From the NCBI GenBank assembly GCA_903838675.1, contig CAILZI010000141.1, forward strand, positions 182,055-246,054: DNA of 64,000 bases, written 5' to 3'. Source of the stretch: an uncultured Verrucomicrobiota bacterium. GTDB taxonomy: Bacteria > Verrucomicrobiota > Verrucomicrobiia > Verrucomicrobiales > Verrucomicrobiaceae. Shown here piece after piece: positions 35,819 to 46,021 of this stretch. The notes beneath the pieces are model-generated. The model was not told the origin of the DNA and made no database searches. It was given only the letters and a program-made list of their open reading frames with translations. The first letter of the stretch is position 1; each line of letters starts with the position of its first letter. The translations under genes and the position numbers were made by a program.

Positions 35819-36634
35819 ATGAAGATCGCCTTCCTCTCCCTTGTCACCACCTTTGCCGCCGCGCTTTCGCTTCAGGCTCAGACCACCCTGCGCATTCGCG
35901 GTTCCGACACCCTCGGAGCCAAGCTCGTCCCGCAGCTGGCTGAATCCTTCAAAAAACAAGGGGGCAAAGTCAGCTTTGACATCGCAGCGGAAGGTTCCTC
36001 CACCGCTTTCACGAACCTGGCTTCAGGCACTGCAGAAGTGGGCATGTCCAGCCGCAAGGTCAAGGCAGACGAGCGCACCCTCTGCCGCAGCAAAGGTGTG
36101 ACCCTCACGGAATTCGAAGTCGCCTGGGACATGATCACTGTCGTGGTGAACAAAAACAATCCCATTGCCGACCTCTCCAAAAAGCAGCTCCTGCAGATCT
36201 TTGCTGGTGACATCAAAGACTGGAGCGAAGTCGGGGGCACTCCCGGCCCCATCTCGCTTTATACCCGCAATACTTCATCAGGCACGTACAAGGACTTCAT
36301 CGGACTGGCCATGAAAGGCCGCGAGTACGGCAAAAACAGCCAGAAGATGGCCGGCAATGAGCAGATCGCCGCTGAAGTTGGCTCCAATCCCAACGGCATT
36401 GGTTATGTCGGCTACGCCTACTCGGGTGCCAAAGGCATCAAGATCGTCTCCATCGCAGGCTCCTCGCCCAGCCCAGCGGCAGTGAAGTCTTACCCGCTTT
36501 CCCGCCCGACCTTCCTTTACACCAATGGCGAACCGACCGGCACCACCAAGGCTTTCATCGATTTCTGTCTCAGCCCTGCGGGTGACGCCATCGTCAGCAA
36601 GGCCGGTTTTGTTCCTCTCAGCATTGCAAAATAA
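35819..36634 (+). CDS. pstS: phosphate ABC transporter substrate-binding protein PstS
   Basis: A 271-residue periplasmic phosphate-binding protein with a signal peptide (MKIAFLSLVTTFAAALSLQA). Phosphate-contact segments are visible: RGSDTLGAKL, EGSSTAF, ASGTAEVGMSSRKVK and TRNTSSGTYKDFI. The region upstream stays open in this frame but carries the promoter elements, so the ATG with the signal peptide is chosen. No lipobox cysteine is present, so it is likely soluble. First gene of the pst operon; a terminator-like hairpin separates it from pstC. Confidence 0.93.
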   Translation: MKIAFLSLVTTFAAALSLQAQTTLRIRGSDTLGAKLVPQLAESFKKQGGKVSFDIAAEGSSTAFTNLASGTAEVGMSSRKVKADERTLCRSKGVTLTEFEVAWDMITVVVNKNNPIADLSKKQLLQIFAGDIKDWSEVGGTPGPISLYTRNTSSGTYKDFIGLAMKGREYGKNSQKMAGNEQIAAEVGSNPNGIGYVGYAYSGAKGIKIVSIAGSSPSPAAVKSYPLSRPTFLYTNGEPTGTTKAFIDFCLSPAGDAIVSKAGFVPLSIAK

Positions 36635-36657
36635 CTGTTGGTTGACCGATTCATCAG

Positions 36658-36697
36658 TCCGGCGGAAGAGACCTGTTCTCGACCGCCGGATTTTTTT
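36658..36697 (+). terminator. Rho-independent terminator between pstS and pstC
   Basis: Perfect 8-bp arms TCCGGCGG (36658-36665) and CCGCCGGA (36683-36690) are followed by seven T residues. It lies 24 bases after the pstS stop and 28 before the pstC start. Partial read-through would give more PstS than permease. Confidence 0.88.
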
Positions 36698-36724
36698 GAT
36701 CTCCGGTTAACAAGACTCTCCCGC

Positions 36725-38659
36725 ATGAACAGCCCTACGACGCCCAGCAGACCGCCGCTGCGCAGCGTCCTGCTCAGGAGTCGCAAGCGCACCATTCTCG
36801 GGGTCGATCCGCAGAAGTTGATCAAGTACTTCTTCGGCAGCAATGCCAGCGTCGCCATCATCGTGCTGGTGCTCATCATGGTGTTCCTGCTGCGTGAGGG
36901 CATCGACTTTCTGCCCACCTATCAGCGCGAGCTGCAAACCTACCGTCGTGCAGGCCTGGAGTTTTGTGACATCATCGACCAGCCGTTGCAGCGCAATCAG
37001 GCACTGTCCAGCAGCCTGCGCCAGGCGGTCAGTGCTTCCTTGGAAACACTGAGCAAGACGGCGCGGGACTGGCGTGACGCCGCCTTTCTGCTCAAACGTC
37101 AGGTGGAGGATAAAACCGCCCGGCCGCGCGAATCACTCACACAGGCGCTTGAGAAGACCCCTCCTGCACCGGAGCAGATCGAGGTTTTTCGTCGTGAACT
37201 TGGTGAGGCGTCTGCTGCTGCTGCAAAAGCACTGGATTATCCAGCCGTCTTCGGCACCGCAGAACGCGAGCAACTGCAGCGTGAATTCGCTGCGCTCACC
37301 CCGGAGGTCACCGACCTGCCGCCTCTGCTCCAGACGCTTGCGGCGGAATTCAGCGCCAAAGACCGTGAAGCGCGCACTAAATTTGCCTCGCTTGTGCAGG
37401 CGCAGGAGGAATTTGAAGAGGCCACGGAGCCGCTCCAGGAAGTGGTGGACGAACTCAAGGCAAAAGCTCTGGAGACAAAGGAGAAAGCCGTTGAGTTTGA
37501 TGTGCTCGAAACCAACCGTCTGCGTCTCCTCGAAGCTGCCGCCACGGAGACCGATGCCAAAGAAAAAGCGAGTCTGACCAAAGAAGCGGCGGAATCCGTC
37601 TCTGAAGCTGTGAATCTAGAGAAAAGCATCCAGGAAATCACCGGACGCACCGCCGAGCTTCGCGAACAAGTCGAAAAATATGCCGTGGTCATCGAAAAGG
37701 CCGCCGCCGTGCTGCCCCAGGACGCAGGAACGGGTGCTGCTCGTGCCTTGGTCAACGAAGTGCGTGAAGGGATTCCGGCGCACGCTCGTGAAATGCGGGC
37801 CGCTGCGGCCACACTCGAAGGCTGGCGCTGGGACAAACCCGTTTCCATTTTCAGTGTCATTGGCGCTTTCTTCTTTGGCACCCAATGGATCACCAACAGT
37901 TCCTGGCAGGATTTCTTTGGCTTTGTCCCGCTGCTGTCTGGTTCGCTGGTTATCGCCGCGATTGCCATTCTGATCGCTACGCCGGTCAGTGTGGTGGCTG
38001 CCATTTATACAAACCAGTTCGCCAGTGAGCGGGAGAAGGAAATGATCAAGCCGGTGATCGAGTTCATTCAGGCCATTCCTTCGGTCGTTCTGGGTTTCAT
38101 CGGCATCTCGCTGGTGGGCAATCTGATCAAAGACGTCAGTGAATGGAGCTGGCTGCAATGGGTGCCAGGCTTTCCAATCCAGGAGCGCCTCAACATGTTC
38201 AATGCGGGCTGTCTGCTCGCTTTCATGGCCGTACCCACCATGTTCAGTCTCTCGGAAGATGCGCTGAACAACGTCCCGCGTGCCTACATTGATGCTTCTG
38301 ACGCACTTGGAGCCACCAAGCTGCAGACCGTTTTCCGCGTCATCGTGCCGGCGGGTATTTCCGGCATTCTCTCGGCCATCTTGCTGGGTCTTGGTCGTGT
38401 GGTCGGTGAAACGATGGTGGTGCTGCTCGTCGCGGGCAACCGCATCGCCATTCCCGACTTCAGCGCCGGACCCGGTGTCATCTTCCATCCAGCCCACACT
38501 CTGACCGGTATCATCGCGCAGGAGCTTGGCGAGGTGTCACGCGGCAGCTCGCACTGGCAGGCGCTCTTCATGGTCGGCATCGTGCTGTTTGCCATCTCGC
38601 TGCTGGTCAACTGGTGCGCCCGTGCCGTGGCCCGCCGCTTTGAACCCCACAAGGCATGA
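36725..38659 (+). CDS. pstC: phosphate ABC transporter permease PstC with a large inserted helical domain
   Basis: A 644-residue permease, about twice the usual PstC length. The ATG at 36725 is chosen; frames further upstream run through the terminator. One membrane helix at residues 40-58 is followed by about 310 mostly charged, helical residues (about 60-370, e.g. LETKEKAVEFDVLETNRLRL). The usual multi-helix permease core comes after this, with the signature LPxAxxGI-like region (VIVPAGISGILSAILLGLGR) and GETMVVL. The insert is probably periplasmic and coiled-coil. It is overlapped by pstA by four bases. Confidence 0.9.
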   Translation: MNSPTTPSRPPLRSVLLRSRKRTILGVDPQKLIKYFFGSNASVAIIVLVLIMVFLLREGIDFLPTYQRELQTYRRAGLEFCDIIDQPLQRNQALSSSLRQAVSASLETLSKTARDWRDAAFLLKRQVEDKTARPRESLTQALEKTPPAPEQIEVFRRELGEASAAAAKALDYPAVFGTAEREQLQREFAALTPEVTDLPPLLQTLAAEFSAKDREARTKFASLVQAQEEFEEATEPLQEVVDELKAKALETKEKAVEFDVLETNRLRLLEAAATETDAKEKASLTKEAAESVSEAVNLEKSIQEITGRTAELREQVEKYAVVIEKAAAVLPQDAGTGAARALVNEVREGIPAHAREMRAAAATLEGWRWDKPVSIFSVIGAFFFGTQWITNSSWQDFFGFVPLLSGSLVIAAIAILIATPVSVVAAIYTNQFASEREKEMIKPVIEFIQAIPSVVLGFIGISLVGNLIKDVSEWSWLQWVPGFPIQERLNMFNAGCLLAFMAVPTMFSLSEDALNNVPRAYIDASDALGATKLQTVFRVIVPAGISGILSAILLGLGRVVGETMVVLLVAGNRIAIPDFSAGPGVIFHPAHTLTGIIAQELGEVSRGSSHWQALFMVGIVLFAISLLVNWCARAVARRFEPHKA

Positions 38660-39837
38660 ATCCCGTCCCCATCAACGACAATCCTTTCGCTGGCGACAAC
38701 TCCGGCATTCAGCAGCGCGAGACGGCTGCCCGCTGGGCCTTGCGCATCGGCAGCTACATCGTCGTCATCATCACGCTGGCGATCATGCTGCACATTTTCG
38801 TCAAAGGCGCGCCAGTCGTGTTCCGGACGCAGTGGCCGTTTGTGAACACGCAGTTCCTGACCGAGCTGCCCGCCACGCTGCATGTGATCGAAGACCAGCA
38901 GGGCAATCACATTGAAACCGATGTGAACGGCGCTGATGCGGTCAAAAAGAAACTGGGCGACAACTTCCGTGCTGAAAAAACCATCTCTTATTCCGGTGGC
39001 GGCATTCTTGGGCCAATCGTGGGCACGGCGCTGCTCGTGGTTGTCAGCGTGGGTGTCGCGCTCTTCCTCGGCGTCGCTTGTGCGATCTATCTCAGTGAAT
39101 ATGCGAGGCACGGCAAGTTCCTCGAAATGGTGCGGCTGGCGATCTTGAATCTCGCCGGTGTGCCTTCGGTTGTGTTCGGCCTGTTTGGCCTTGGGGCATT
39201 CGTCTTGACCGCACCGAGATTTGTCGATGTGCCAGCAGAGCGCTCTGTCTTTTCCATCCCGTTCGGCTTCACCACGCTCAGCTTTGAAGGCTGGGACACC
39301 TGTGTGCTCTCCGGCGGTTTCACGCTCGCCTTCGTCATTCTGCCCGTCATCATCACCGCCAGCGAGCAGTGCCTGCAGGCCGTGCCGCAGGGATTTCGTG
39401 AGACGAGCATGGCGCTCGGTGCCACGCGCTGGCAGACGATCCGCTACAGCGTGCTGCCCTTCGCCACTCCCGGCATTCTGACCTCCAGCATCCTTGGCAT
39501 CGCCCGTGCGGCGGGTGAAACGGCCCCGATCATGTTCACCGCTGCCCTGGCATTCAAGGACAAGCTGCCCTGGCAGAAGGATCTGCCACCGCTGCCGGCA
39601 GATGCCTCCATCTTTGCTCATTGGGAGCAGAGTGTGTCGCGCTTCCTCGGCATCTTCACCGAGTCCGTGCAGGCGCTGCCTTATCACATCTACACCCTCG
39701 CCGCCAAGATCCCGCAAAACGAGTACGCCGAGCGTGCGCAGTACGGGTCCGTGTTTGTCTTCCTCGTTTTGGTCGCCTCACTTGCCGCCAGCTCCGTGCT
39801 GCTGCGCAAACGTCTGCGCGCCAAGTATCGCTGGTAA
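38656..39837 (+). CDS. pstA: phosphate ABC transporter permease PstA
   Basis: A 393-residue permease that forms the membrane channel with PstC. A first helix lies near residue 40 ([18 protein letters not shown]), followed by a periplasmic segment and five or more core helices. The coupling region [17 protein letters not shown] and the [16 protein letters not shown] motif are typical of PstA. Its start overlaps the pstC stop by four bases, and pstB follows after 14 bases. Confidence 0.94.
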   Translation: MNPVPINDNPFAGDNSGIQQRETAARWALRIGSYIVVIITLAIMLHIFVKGAPVVFRTQWPFVNTQFLTELPATLHVIEDQQGNHIETDVNGADAVKKKLGDNFRAEKTISYSGGGILGPIVGTALLVVVSVGVALFLGVACAIYLSEYARHGKFLEMVRLAILNLAGVPSVVFGLFGLGAFVLTAPRFVDVPAERSVFSIPFGFTTLSFEGWDTCVLSGGFTLAFVILPVIITASEQCLQAVPQGFRETSMALGATRWQTIRYSVLPFATPGILTSSILGIARAAGETAPIMFTAALAFKDKLPWQKDLPPLPADASIFAHWEQSVSRFLGIFTESVQALPYHIYTLAAKIPQNEYAERAQYGSVFVFLVLVASLAASSVLLRKRLRAKYRW

Positions 39838-39851
39838 TTGCTTCTCTTTTC

Positions 39852-40640
<789 letters not shown>

Positions 40641-40642
40641 AA

Positions 40643-41431
<789 letters not shown>

Positions 41432-41487
41432 TTTGAATGAGACTTGCCTTGGCGGCAAGAGAAGTGATTTGCTATGCTGATAAAGGT

Positions 41488-41847
41488 ATGATCCGCTTTC
41501 TCGTCATTGCATCCCTTCTTCTGAACATGTGCCTGGGCTGGTGTGCTGTGCAAGTGTTTGTGGCCTCGGCTCATTCCGGCACTGACATCAGAGGTTCGAT
41601 GATGATGCTGAAGGGGTATGACAAAGACAAGAACAGCCCCGAATACATGGAGCGGCTGGAAGGCACGGAAGAATTCCTGAATAAAAAGAACAGTCAGCGC
41701 GGCTCGGTTTACGACAGATGCGCTATCGTTATTGCCTGTGTGGCGATGGTACAGTTCTTCGTGACGCTTTGGCTGGCGGGAGCACGGGTATTCAGGAGAC
41801 CAGATCGGAGGCATGCGAGCGGCAGTCCTGCCCCACCCCGAAGTTGA
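41488..41847 (+). CDS. small membrane protein of unknown function
   Basis: A 119-residue protein from the ATG at 41488, which has an AAAGGT ribosome site five bases upstream; the frame is open 17 codons earlier but without such a site. Two membrane helices (FLVIASLLLNMCLGWCAVQV and CAIVIACVAMVQFFVTLWLA) flank a polar loop of about 45 residues. The C-terminus is basic and proline-rich. It is 56 bases downstream of pstB but has no visible link to phosphate uptake. Confidence 0.62.
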   Translation: MIRFLVIASLLLNMCLGWCAVQVFVASAHSGTDIRGSMMMLKGYDKDKNSPEYMERLEGTEEFLNKKNSQRGSVYDRCAIVIACVAMVQFFVTLWLAGARVFRRPDRRHASGSPAPPRS

Positions 41848-41879
41848 AAAAAACGTTTCTTGCGTCATCCTGCGGTGTC

Positions 41880-42617
41880 ATGAACCTCCGCCCCCTCGCC
41901 CTGCTCATTCTCATCGCCAGTACCGCCCATGCAGGCGTAGAGCTGGACATGGAAGAATTAGGCAAGAGCCTCGGCGGCTGGAACAAAGAAAAGGGCAAGG
42001 CGGCGGAGTACAAATTCTCTGAAAGCGAATACCGCAGCTACAAGCCTGAGATTTCGCGCTCCCCCGACGGCGGCATCTTCATCTCCATGCGGGTCGATCA
42101 CCTGCGCGGCATGTTTTCATCCAGTGACCACGCCAGCCTGGAGATGAGCTTCAGCCCGGACGGCACGCTGCTCTCCGCCCAGGCCTATATTTCCATCCAG
42201 GCGCGCCGTATCAGCAGCGACATGTTTCGCAGTGGTGGCAAATCGGCGGCGAGTGCTGTCGGCCAGGTGGTTGGCGGCACCGGTGCGCAAGCGGCCAAGC
42301 TCGGCAGCGATGTCTTTGCCAGTCTGGCGGGCAAAATTCTGCGCGAAAACGTCACTGAGCCGGGCCGCGTGGCCTTTCCTGCCGCCCTCCGTCACAACTA
42401 CAACATGCTTTACCCCTGCGTGCATTTTGTCAAAGATCCTCCCAAAGCCCTGCCTGTCGAGGAGCCGGCTGGAGCAGCGGCCACAACGGCTCCCGTGAAA
42501 CCCAAGGCGACCGAGCCTGACAAGAAAACGCCCCCTGACGGCATGATCGAAGTCCGCACCTTTGGCGAACCGCAGAAGGAAGAACCTAAAAAAGCTGCGG
42601 ACCCGGCCAAGCCATGA
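41880..42617 (+). CDS. secreted protein of unknown function
   Basis: A 245-residue protein with a signal peptide (MNLRPLALLILIASTAHA). The mature part has a beta-rich middle (SLEMSFSPDGTLLSAQAYIS), a glycine/alanine-rich segment and a C-terminal proline/lysine-rich tail (PVKPKATEPDKKTPPDG). No known motif. Its stop overlaps the coaX start by four bases, so the two are co-translated although no functional link is evident. Confidence 0.65.
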   Translation: MNLRPLALLILIASTAHAGVELDMEELGKSLGGWNKEKGKAAEYKFSESEYRSYKPEISRSPDGGIFISMRVDHLRGMFSSSDHASLEMSFSPDGTLLSAQAYISIQARRISSDMFRSGGKSAASAVGQVVGGTGAQAAKLGSDVFASLAGKILRENVTEPGRVAFPAALRHNYNMLYPCVHFVKDPPKALPVEEPAGAAATTAPVKPKATEPDKKTPPDGMIEVRTFGEPQKEEPKKAADPAKP

Positions 42618-43354
42618 GCCGGATGCAGTTGCTCATCGACGTCGGCAACGGGCGCACAAAGTTCGGCCTCGCGACGAGTGAATCCATTCTCGAACGCCGT
42701 GAGCATGCCACGCGCGAGCTTTCGCCCGATGCCGTGCGTGAGGTCACGCTGGGCTGGCACTTTGACAGCGCCGTGATTTGCAGTGTTGTGCCCAAGGCCG
42801 TGCCTGCATTCCGCGAGGTGTTTGGCGACCAGCTCATAGAACTTCAGCACGACGCGCCCTTGGGTATTGGAATTCGATACCCGAAACCCGAGAGCATCGG
42901 CCCTGACCGCCTGGCAAATGCCGTCGCGCTGGCGCACATGCATGGTGCACCCGGCATCGTGATCGACTTCGGCACCGCCGTGACCTTTGACATTCTCTCT
43001 GCCGACAAATGCTACATCGGCGGTGTGATCGCGCCGGGATTGAGGCTGATGACCGATTACCTGCACGAACGTACCGCCTTGCTGCCACGCGTGGATCTGC
43101 GTGAGCCTGCCAGTGCCATCGGCCAGTCCACCGAGGGCGCCATCCTCGCCGGGGCTGCCATTGGCTATCGGGGGATGGTGAAAGGCATTCTGGAGGCGCT
43201 GAAGAAAGAGCTCGGCGGGCAAAAAGTCAGCGTTGTCGCCACGGGTGGGGATGCGGAATGGATCATCTCCGGCATGGGCGAAGACATCATTACAGACCCC
43301 GATTTGACCTTGCACGGGCTGCGTTTGGTGGGCAATCTCCGCGCCCCGCTTTGA
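42614..43354 (+). CDS. coaX: type III pantothenate kinase
   Basis: A 246-residue type III pantothenate kinase, the first enzyme of coenzyme A synthesis. It has the ASKHA-fold phosphate loops LLIDVGNGRTKFG near the N-terminus and VIDFGTAVTFD in the middle, the GPDRLANAVAL motif, and the GGVIAPGLRLM segment. This type is feedback-insensitive and differs from CoaA. The start overlaps the preceding secreted-protein gene by four bases; a ROK kinase follows after 13 bases. Confidence 0.93.
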   Translation: MSRMQLLIDVGNGRTKFGLATSESILERREHATRELSPDAVREVTLGWHFDSAVICSVVPKAVPAFREVFGDQLIELQHDAPLGIGIRYPKPESIGPDRLANAVALAHMHGAPGIVIDFGTAVTFDILSADKCYIGGVIAPGLRLMTDYLHERTALLPRVDLREPASAIGQSTEGAILAGAAIGYRGMVKGILEALKKELGGQKVSVVATGGDAEWIISGMGEDIITDPDLTLHGLRLVGNLRAPL

Positions 43355-43367
43355 GGCGGAACGCGTT

Positions 43368-44306
43368 ATGGCTGAAACTGACAAAACTTCCATCGGCATC
43401 GACTTTGGCGGCACCTCCGTGAAACTCGGCGTGTGCCGGGGCGATGAACTTCTCGTCACCGACGAGCCCATCCCCACCACGCAGTTCCACGGACCTGCCG
43501 CGCTCATTGGTGAGATGGCCGCACGTGTCGCGAAGCTGCGGACGACCTATCCTGACATCTGTGCCATTGGCGTTGGAGTTCCCGGCCTCGTTGATTTCGA
43601 TCACGGTTTTGTGCATGAGCTGACGAACGTCCCCGGCTGGAAGCATGTGCCTCTTAAAGCCATCCTTGGCGAAAAGACCGGCCTCCCCGTGCTCGTCGAA
43701 AATGATGCGAATGCGATGACCTATGCCGAGTTTCGCCATGGGGCGGCGCGCGGCCTGAAAAACGTCATTGGTCTCACCATGGGCACCGGCATCGGCGGCG
43801 GCCTTGTCTTAGACGGCAAGATGTTCCGTGGCAGCGGCTTCGTCGCAGGCGAGATCGGCCAGATGAGCATTGATTATAACGGCAAGGCCGGCCACTACGG
43901 CAATCTGGGGGCGCTGGAAAAGTACACAGGCAACCAGCAGATCGCCGAGCATGCCGTGCTGCGTTACTCCGAAGCTGGCATCGAGAAGGACATCACCGAC
44001 TGCACGCCCAAAAAAATTGCTGATGCAGCACAAGCCGGCGATGACATCGCCCGCCAGATCTGGGGTGAGGTGGCCGACTGGCTCGGCACCGCGATCTCCA
44101 GCATCGCCTGGCTGCTCAACCCCGATGTCTTCGTCATAGGCGGCGGGGTGGCCCAGGCAGGGGACCTGATATTCACACCGCTCAAAAACAAAGTGCAGAG
44201 CATGCTCAGCACCGTGGTCTGGGAGAGACTGAAGATTCTGCCCGCGCGCTTCAGCAATGAAGCTGGCATCATCGGCAATGCCGCGCTGGCGGCAGATGCG
44301 GTCTAA
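43368..44306 (+). CDS. ROK-family sugar kinase lacking the zinc cysteines
   Basis: A 312-residue ROK kinase, probably phosphorylating glucose or another hexose. Phosphate loop IGIDFGGTSVKLGV, catalytic region VENDANAMTYAE, and the TMGTGIGGGLVLDG and GEIGQM segments are present. The usual zinc motif C-x-C-G-x-x-G-C is replaced by GHYGNLGA at the corresponding place, so it should not bind structural zinc. Same strand as coaX, 13 bases downstream. Confidence 0.88.
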   Translation: MAETDKTSIGIDFGGTSVKLGVCRGDELLVTDEPIPTTQFHGPAALIGEMAARVAKLRTTYPDICAIGVGVPGLVDFDHGFVHELTNVPGWKHVPLKAILGEKTGLPVLVENDANAMTYAEFRHGAARGLKNVIGLTMGTGIGGGLVLDGKMFRGSGFVAGEIGQMSIDYNGKAGHYGNLGALEKYTGNQQIAEHAVLRYSEAGIEKDITDCTPKKIADAAQAGDDIARQIWGEVADWLGTAISSIAWLLNPDVFVIGGGVAQAGDLIFTPLKNKVQSMLSTVVWERLKILPARFSNEAGIIGNAALAADAV

Positions 44307-44351
44307 ACGCTAGAATTGACCTTGGAGGGACGTTTCTGGTATAAGGATGCC

Positions 44352-44843
44352 ATGAAACGATTCCTATTGATTGCAGTTTTGGGACTCACTGTCCTGAGCG
44401 CTTGGTCATTGCCGGTTGGCGGCAACTTCTTTATCGGCAAGGACGAGGAAGGAACCACTCTGGAGGAGTGGTTCAGTGTAGAATCGCACTGGTCCGCCGC
44501 AGCACTTCTGCCCGGCACTTGGGCGGACATACAAGGCAGTCCAAACAGCAAACAAACCGCTGCTCCGGGAAATGTGTTTGGCGTCCCTGCCTCACGGGCG
44601 CTGGTGGAGCGCAACCTGCAAGGTGTCATCACCACCGTGATCGCGGAATTTGATCCTGCAAAGCAGCAGGGGGGTGTTCCGGCGCTCGTCAAGCGGCTGA
44701 CCACCAGCGTGGGAGTGTATCAAGGCAACACCACCTGGACCACCCAGTTCAATGACAAGGTCAATGTCGGCAAGGAACTCATCATCACTCTGCACCAGCA
44801 GAAGAATTTGGTGAGCTTGCGACTTACGCGGGTGAACTCATGA
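44352..44843 (+). CDS. small secreted protein of unknown function
   Basis: A 163-residue protein with a signal peptide (MKRFLLIAVLGLTVLSAWS) and an AAGGA ribosome site just upstream of the ATG at 44352. The mature part contains GNVFGVPASRALVERN and a beta-rich C-terminus. No known motif. Its stop overlaps the start of the C39-like peptidase by four bases, so the two exported proteins are likely made together, possibly as enzyme and partner or inhibitor. Confidence 0.68.
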   Translation: MKRFLLIAVLGLTVLSAWSLPVGGNFFIGKDEEGTTLEEWFSVESHWSAAALLPGTWADIQGSPNSKQTAAPGNVFGVPASRALVERNLQGVITTVIAEFDPAKQQGGVPALVKRLTTSVGVYQGNTTWTTQFNDKVNVGKELIITLHQQKNLVSLRLTRVNS

Positions 44844-45994
44844 ACCTGCACTGGCCGGTGCTCTGCGCGGTGCTGCTTTGTGCGAGTGTGCATGGAGAGG
44901 AAGACCTGCTTGCGGACGCCACCCGCTGGCAAGGGGCGGATTTTGCCGCTTTGTTCCCAGCACCGAAAGTAGAGGCCGCGGGCATCTCCCGCGTGGTGCC
45001 CACACGACGCCTGGACACGTGCGGCATCCAGCTCATGGCGGTGAACGCACGGTTCGTGAACGGCGGTGTGCATTCCATTAGCGTGGTCATTTTCGATGCA
45101 GGCAGTTTCTTCGGCTACAACAACTCGAACCTGCTCAAGGGCGAGACCTTTGATGAAGGCAAGCTGCGCTTCGACAAGGAGTTCAGCGAGCGCCAGGAGG
45201 CTGTGTTAGCTGGCTTGAAAAAACTCGGTGCAAGCGCAGGCGAGGAACTCCTGCTGGGCAAACGCAGCGGGCTGAACCTAAAGACGCAGCTTTTCAAACT
45301 GCCGCAGGGAGCCGCACGCCTCATCAGCTACGAGCATCAGCTCCTGCTGCTCGACTTCTTCCGCAGCGAAGCCGAAGCGCGAACGCTGCTCATTCCCATT
45401 TCCACCGCACCTGCCAAAGCAGCCGCTGGCAGCACCGAGAGGCGTCTGCCCGTGGTGCCGATGGTGCCGCAGGGAAACCGCGGCTACTGCGGCGTCGCCA
45501 CGCTGGCGATGGTGGGCAGCATGCTTGGCCTGCAGCCCGGTGCTGAGGAGTATGCCGTGCTCAGCGGCTTCCAGTACGGCATCGAAACCAAATCCGACAT
45601 CCGCGAGCTCTTCGGCAACGTCGCGCAGGAGGCTGGCGTGAAGGCGCAGCGCTCACCGAAGTTTGATGCGGCCAAGATGAAGCAGAGCATTGACCAGGGC
45701 ATGCCCGTGGTGGTGTTTCGCTGGTGGTCGGAGGAGCGCGACTACATTCACTCCGCCTACTCCACGCGCATCGCCCGCGGTGAGAAGGCCGAGCTGCCAC
45801 CCGCCAACATGGAAGACCACAAATCCTGGCCGAAAAAAAGCCCCTTCACCCATGCCTCCATCGTGAACGGTTACCGCGCCGACAAGCGCGAAGCCATTTT
45901 CACCGAAAGCTGGGGCGAGCAGGCGCGCAACCGCCGCATGCGCGTGGAGGAGATGGAGGGCACCTCCTACTACGCGGTGTATTTTGGCAGGTAA
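44840..45994 (+). CDS. exported C39-like cysteine peptidase
   Basis: A 384-residue protein with a signal peptide (MNLHWPVLCAVLLCASVHG). The N-terminal 200 residues are of unknown type. Residues about 205-384 resemble the C39/papain-like peptidase fold: VPMVPQGNRGYCGVATLAMV with the candidate catalytic cysteine, FTHASIVNGY with the histidine and FTESWGEQ with the acidic residue. A peptidase or transpeptidase role outside the inner membrane is likely. A perfect palindrome directly after the stop may terminate transcription. Confidence 0.75.
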   Translation: MNLHWPVLCAVLLCASVHGEEDLLADATRWQGADFAALFPAPKVEAAGISRVVPTRRLDTCGIQLMAVNARFVNGGVHSISVVIFDAGSFFGYNNSNLLKGETFDEGKLRFDKEFSERQEAVLAGLKKLGASAGEELLLGKRSGLNLKTQLFKLPQGAARLISYEHQLLLLDFFRSEAEARTLLIPISTAPAKAAAGSTERRLPVVPMVPQGNRGYCGVATLAMVGSMLGLQPGAEEYAVLSGFQYGIETKSDIRELFGNVAQEAGVKAQRSPKFDAAKMKQSIDQGMPVVVFRWWSEERDYIHSAYSTRIARGEKAELPPANMEDHKSWPKKSPFTHASIVNGYRADKREAIFTESWGEQARNRRMRVEEMEGTSYYAVYFGR

Positions 45995-45995
45995 C

Positions 45996-46013
45996 GGGGG
46001 CATTCCTGCCCCC
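45996..46013. terminator. palindrome between convergent genes, possible bidirectional terminator
   Basis: GGGGGCA and TGCCCCC arms around TTCC, placed between the stops of the C39-like peptidase and the DUF1080 gene. T runs are weak on both sides, so this could instead be a REP-type element. Confidence 0.5.
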
Positions 46014-46021
46014 ATTCACTT

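Noticed and set aside
38284..39717. Open frame of 477 codons on the minus strand
   Set aside because: Antisense to pstC and pstA, both with clear permease motifs.
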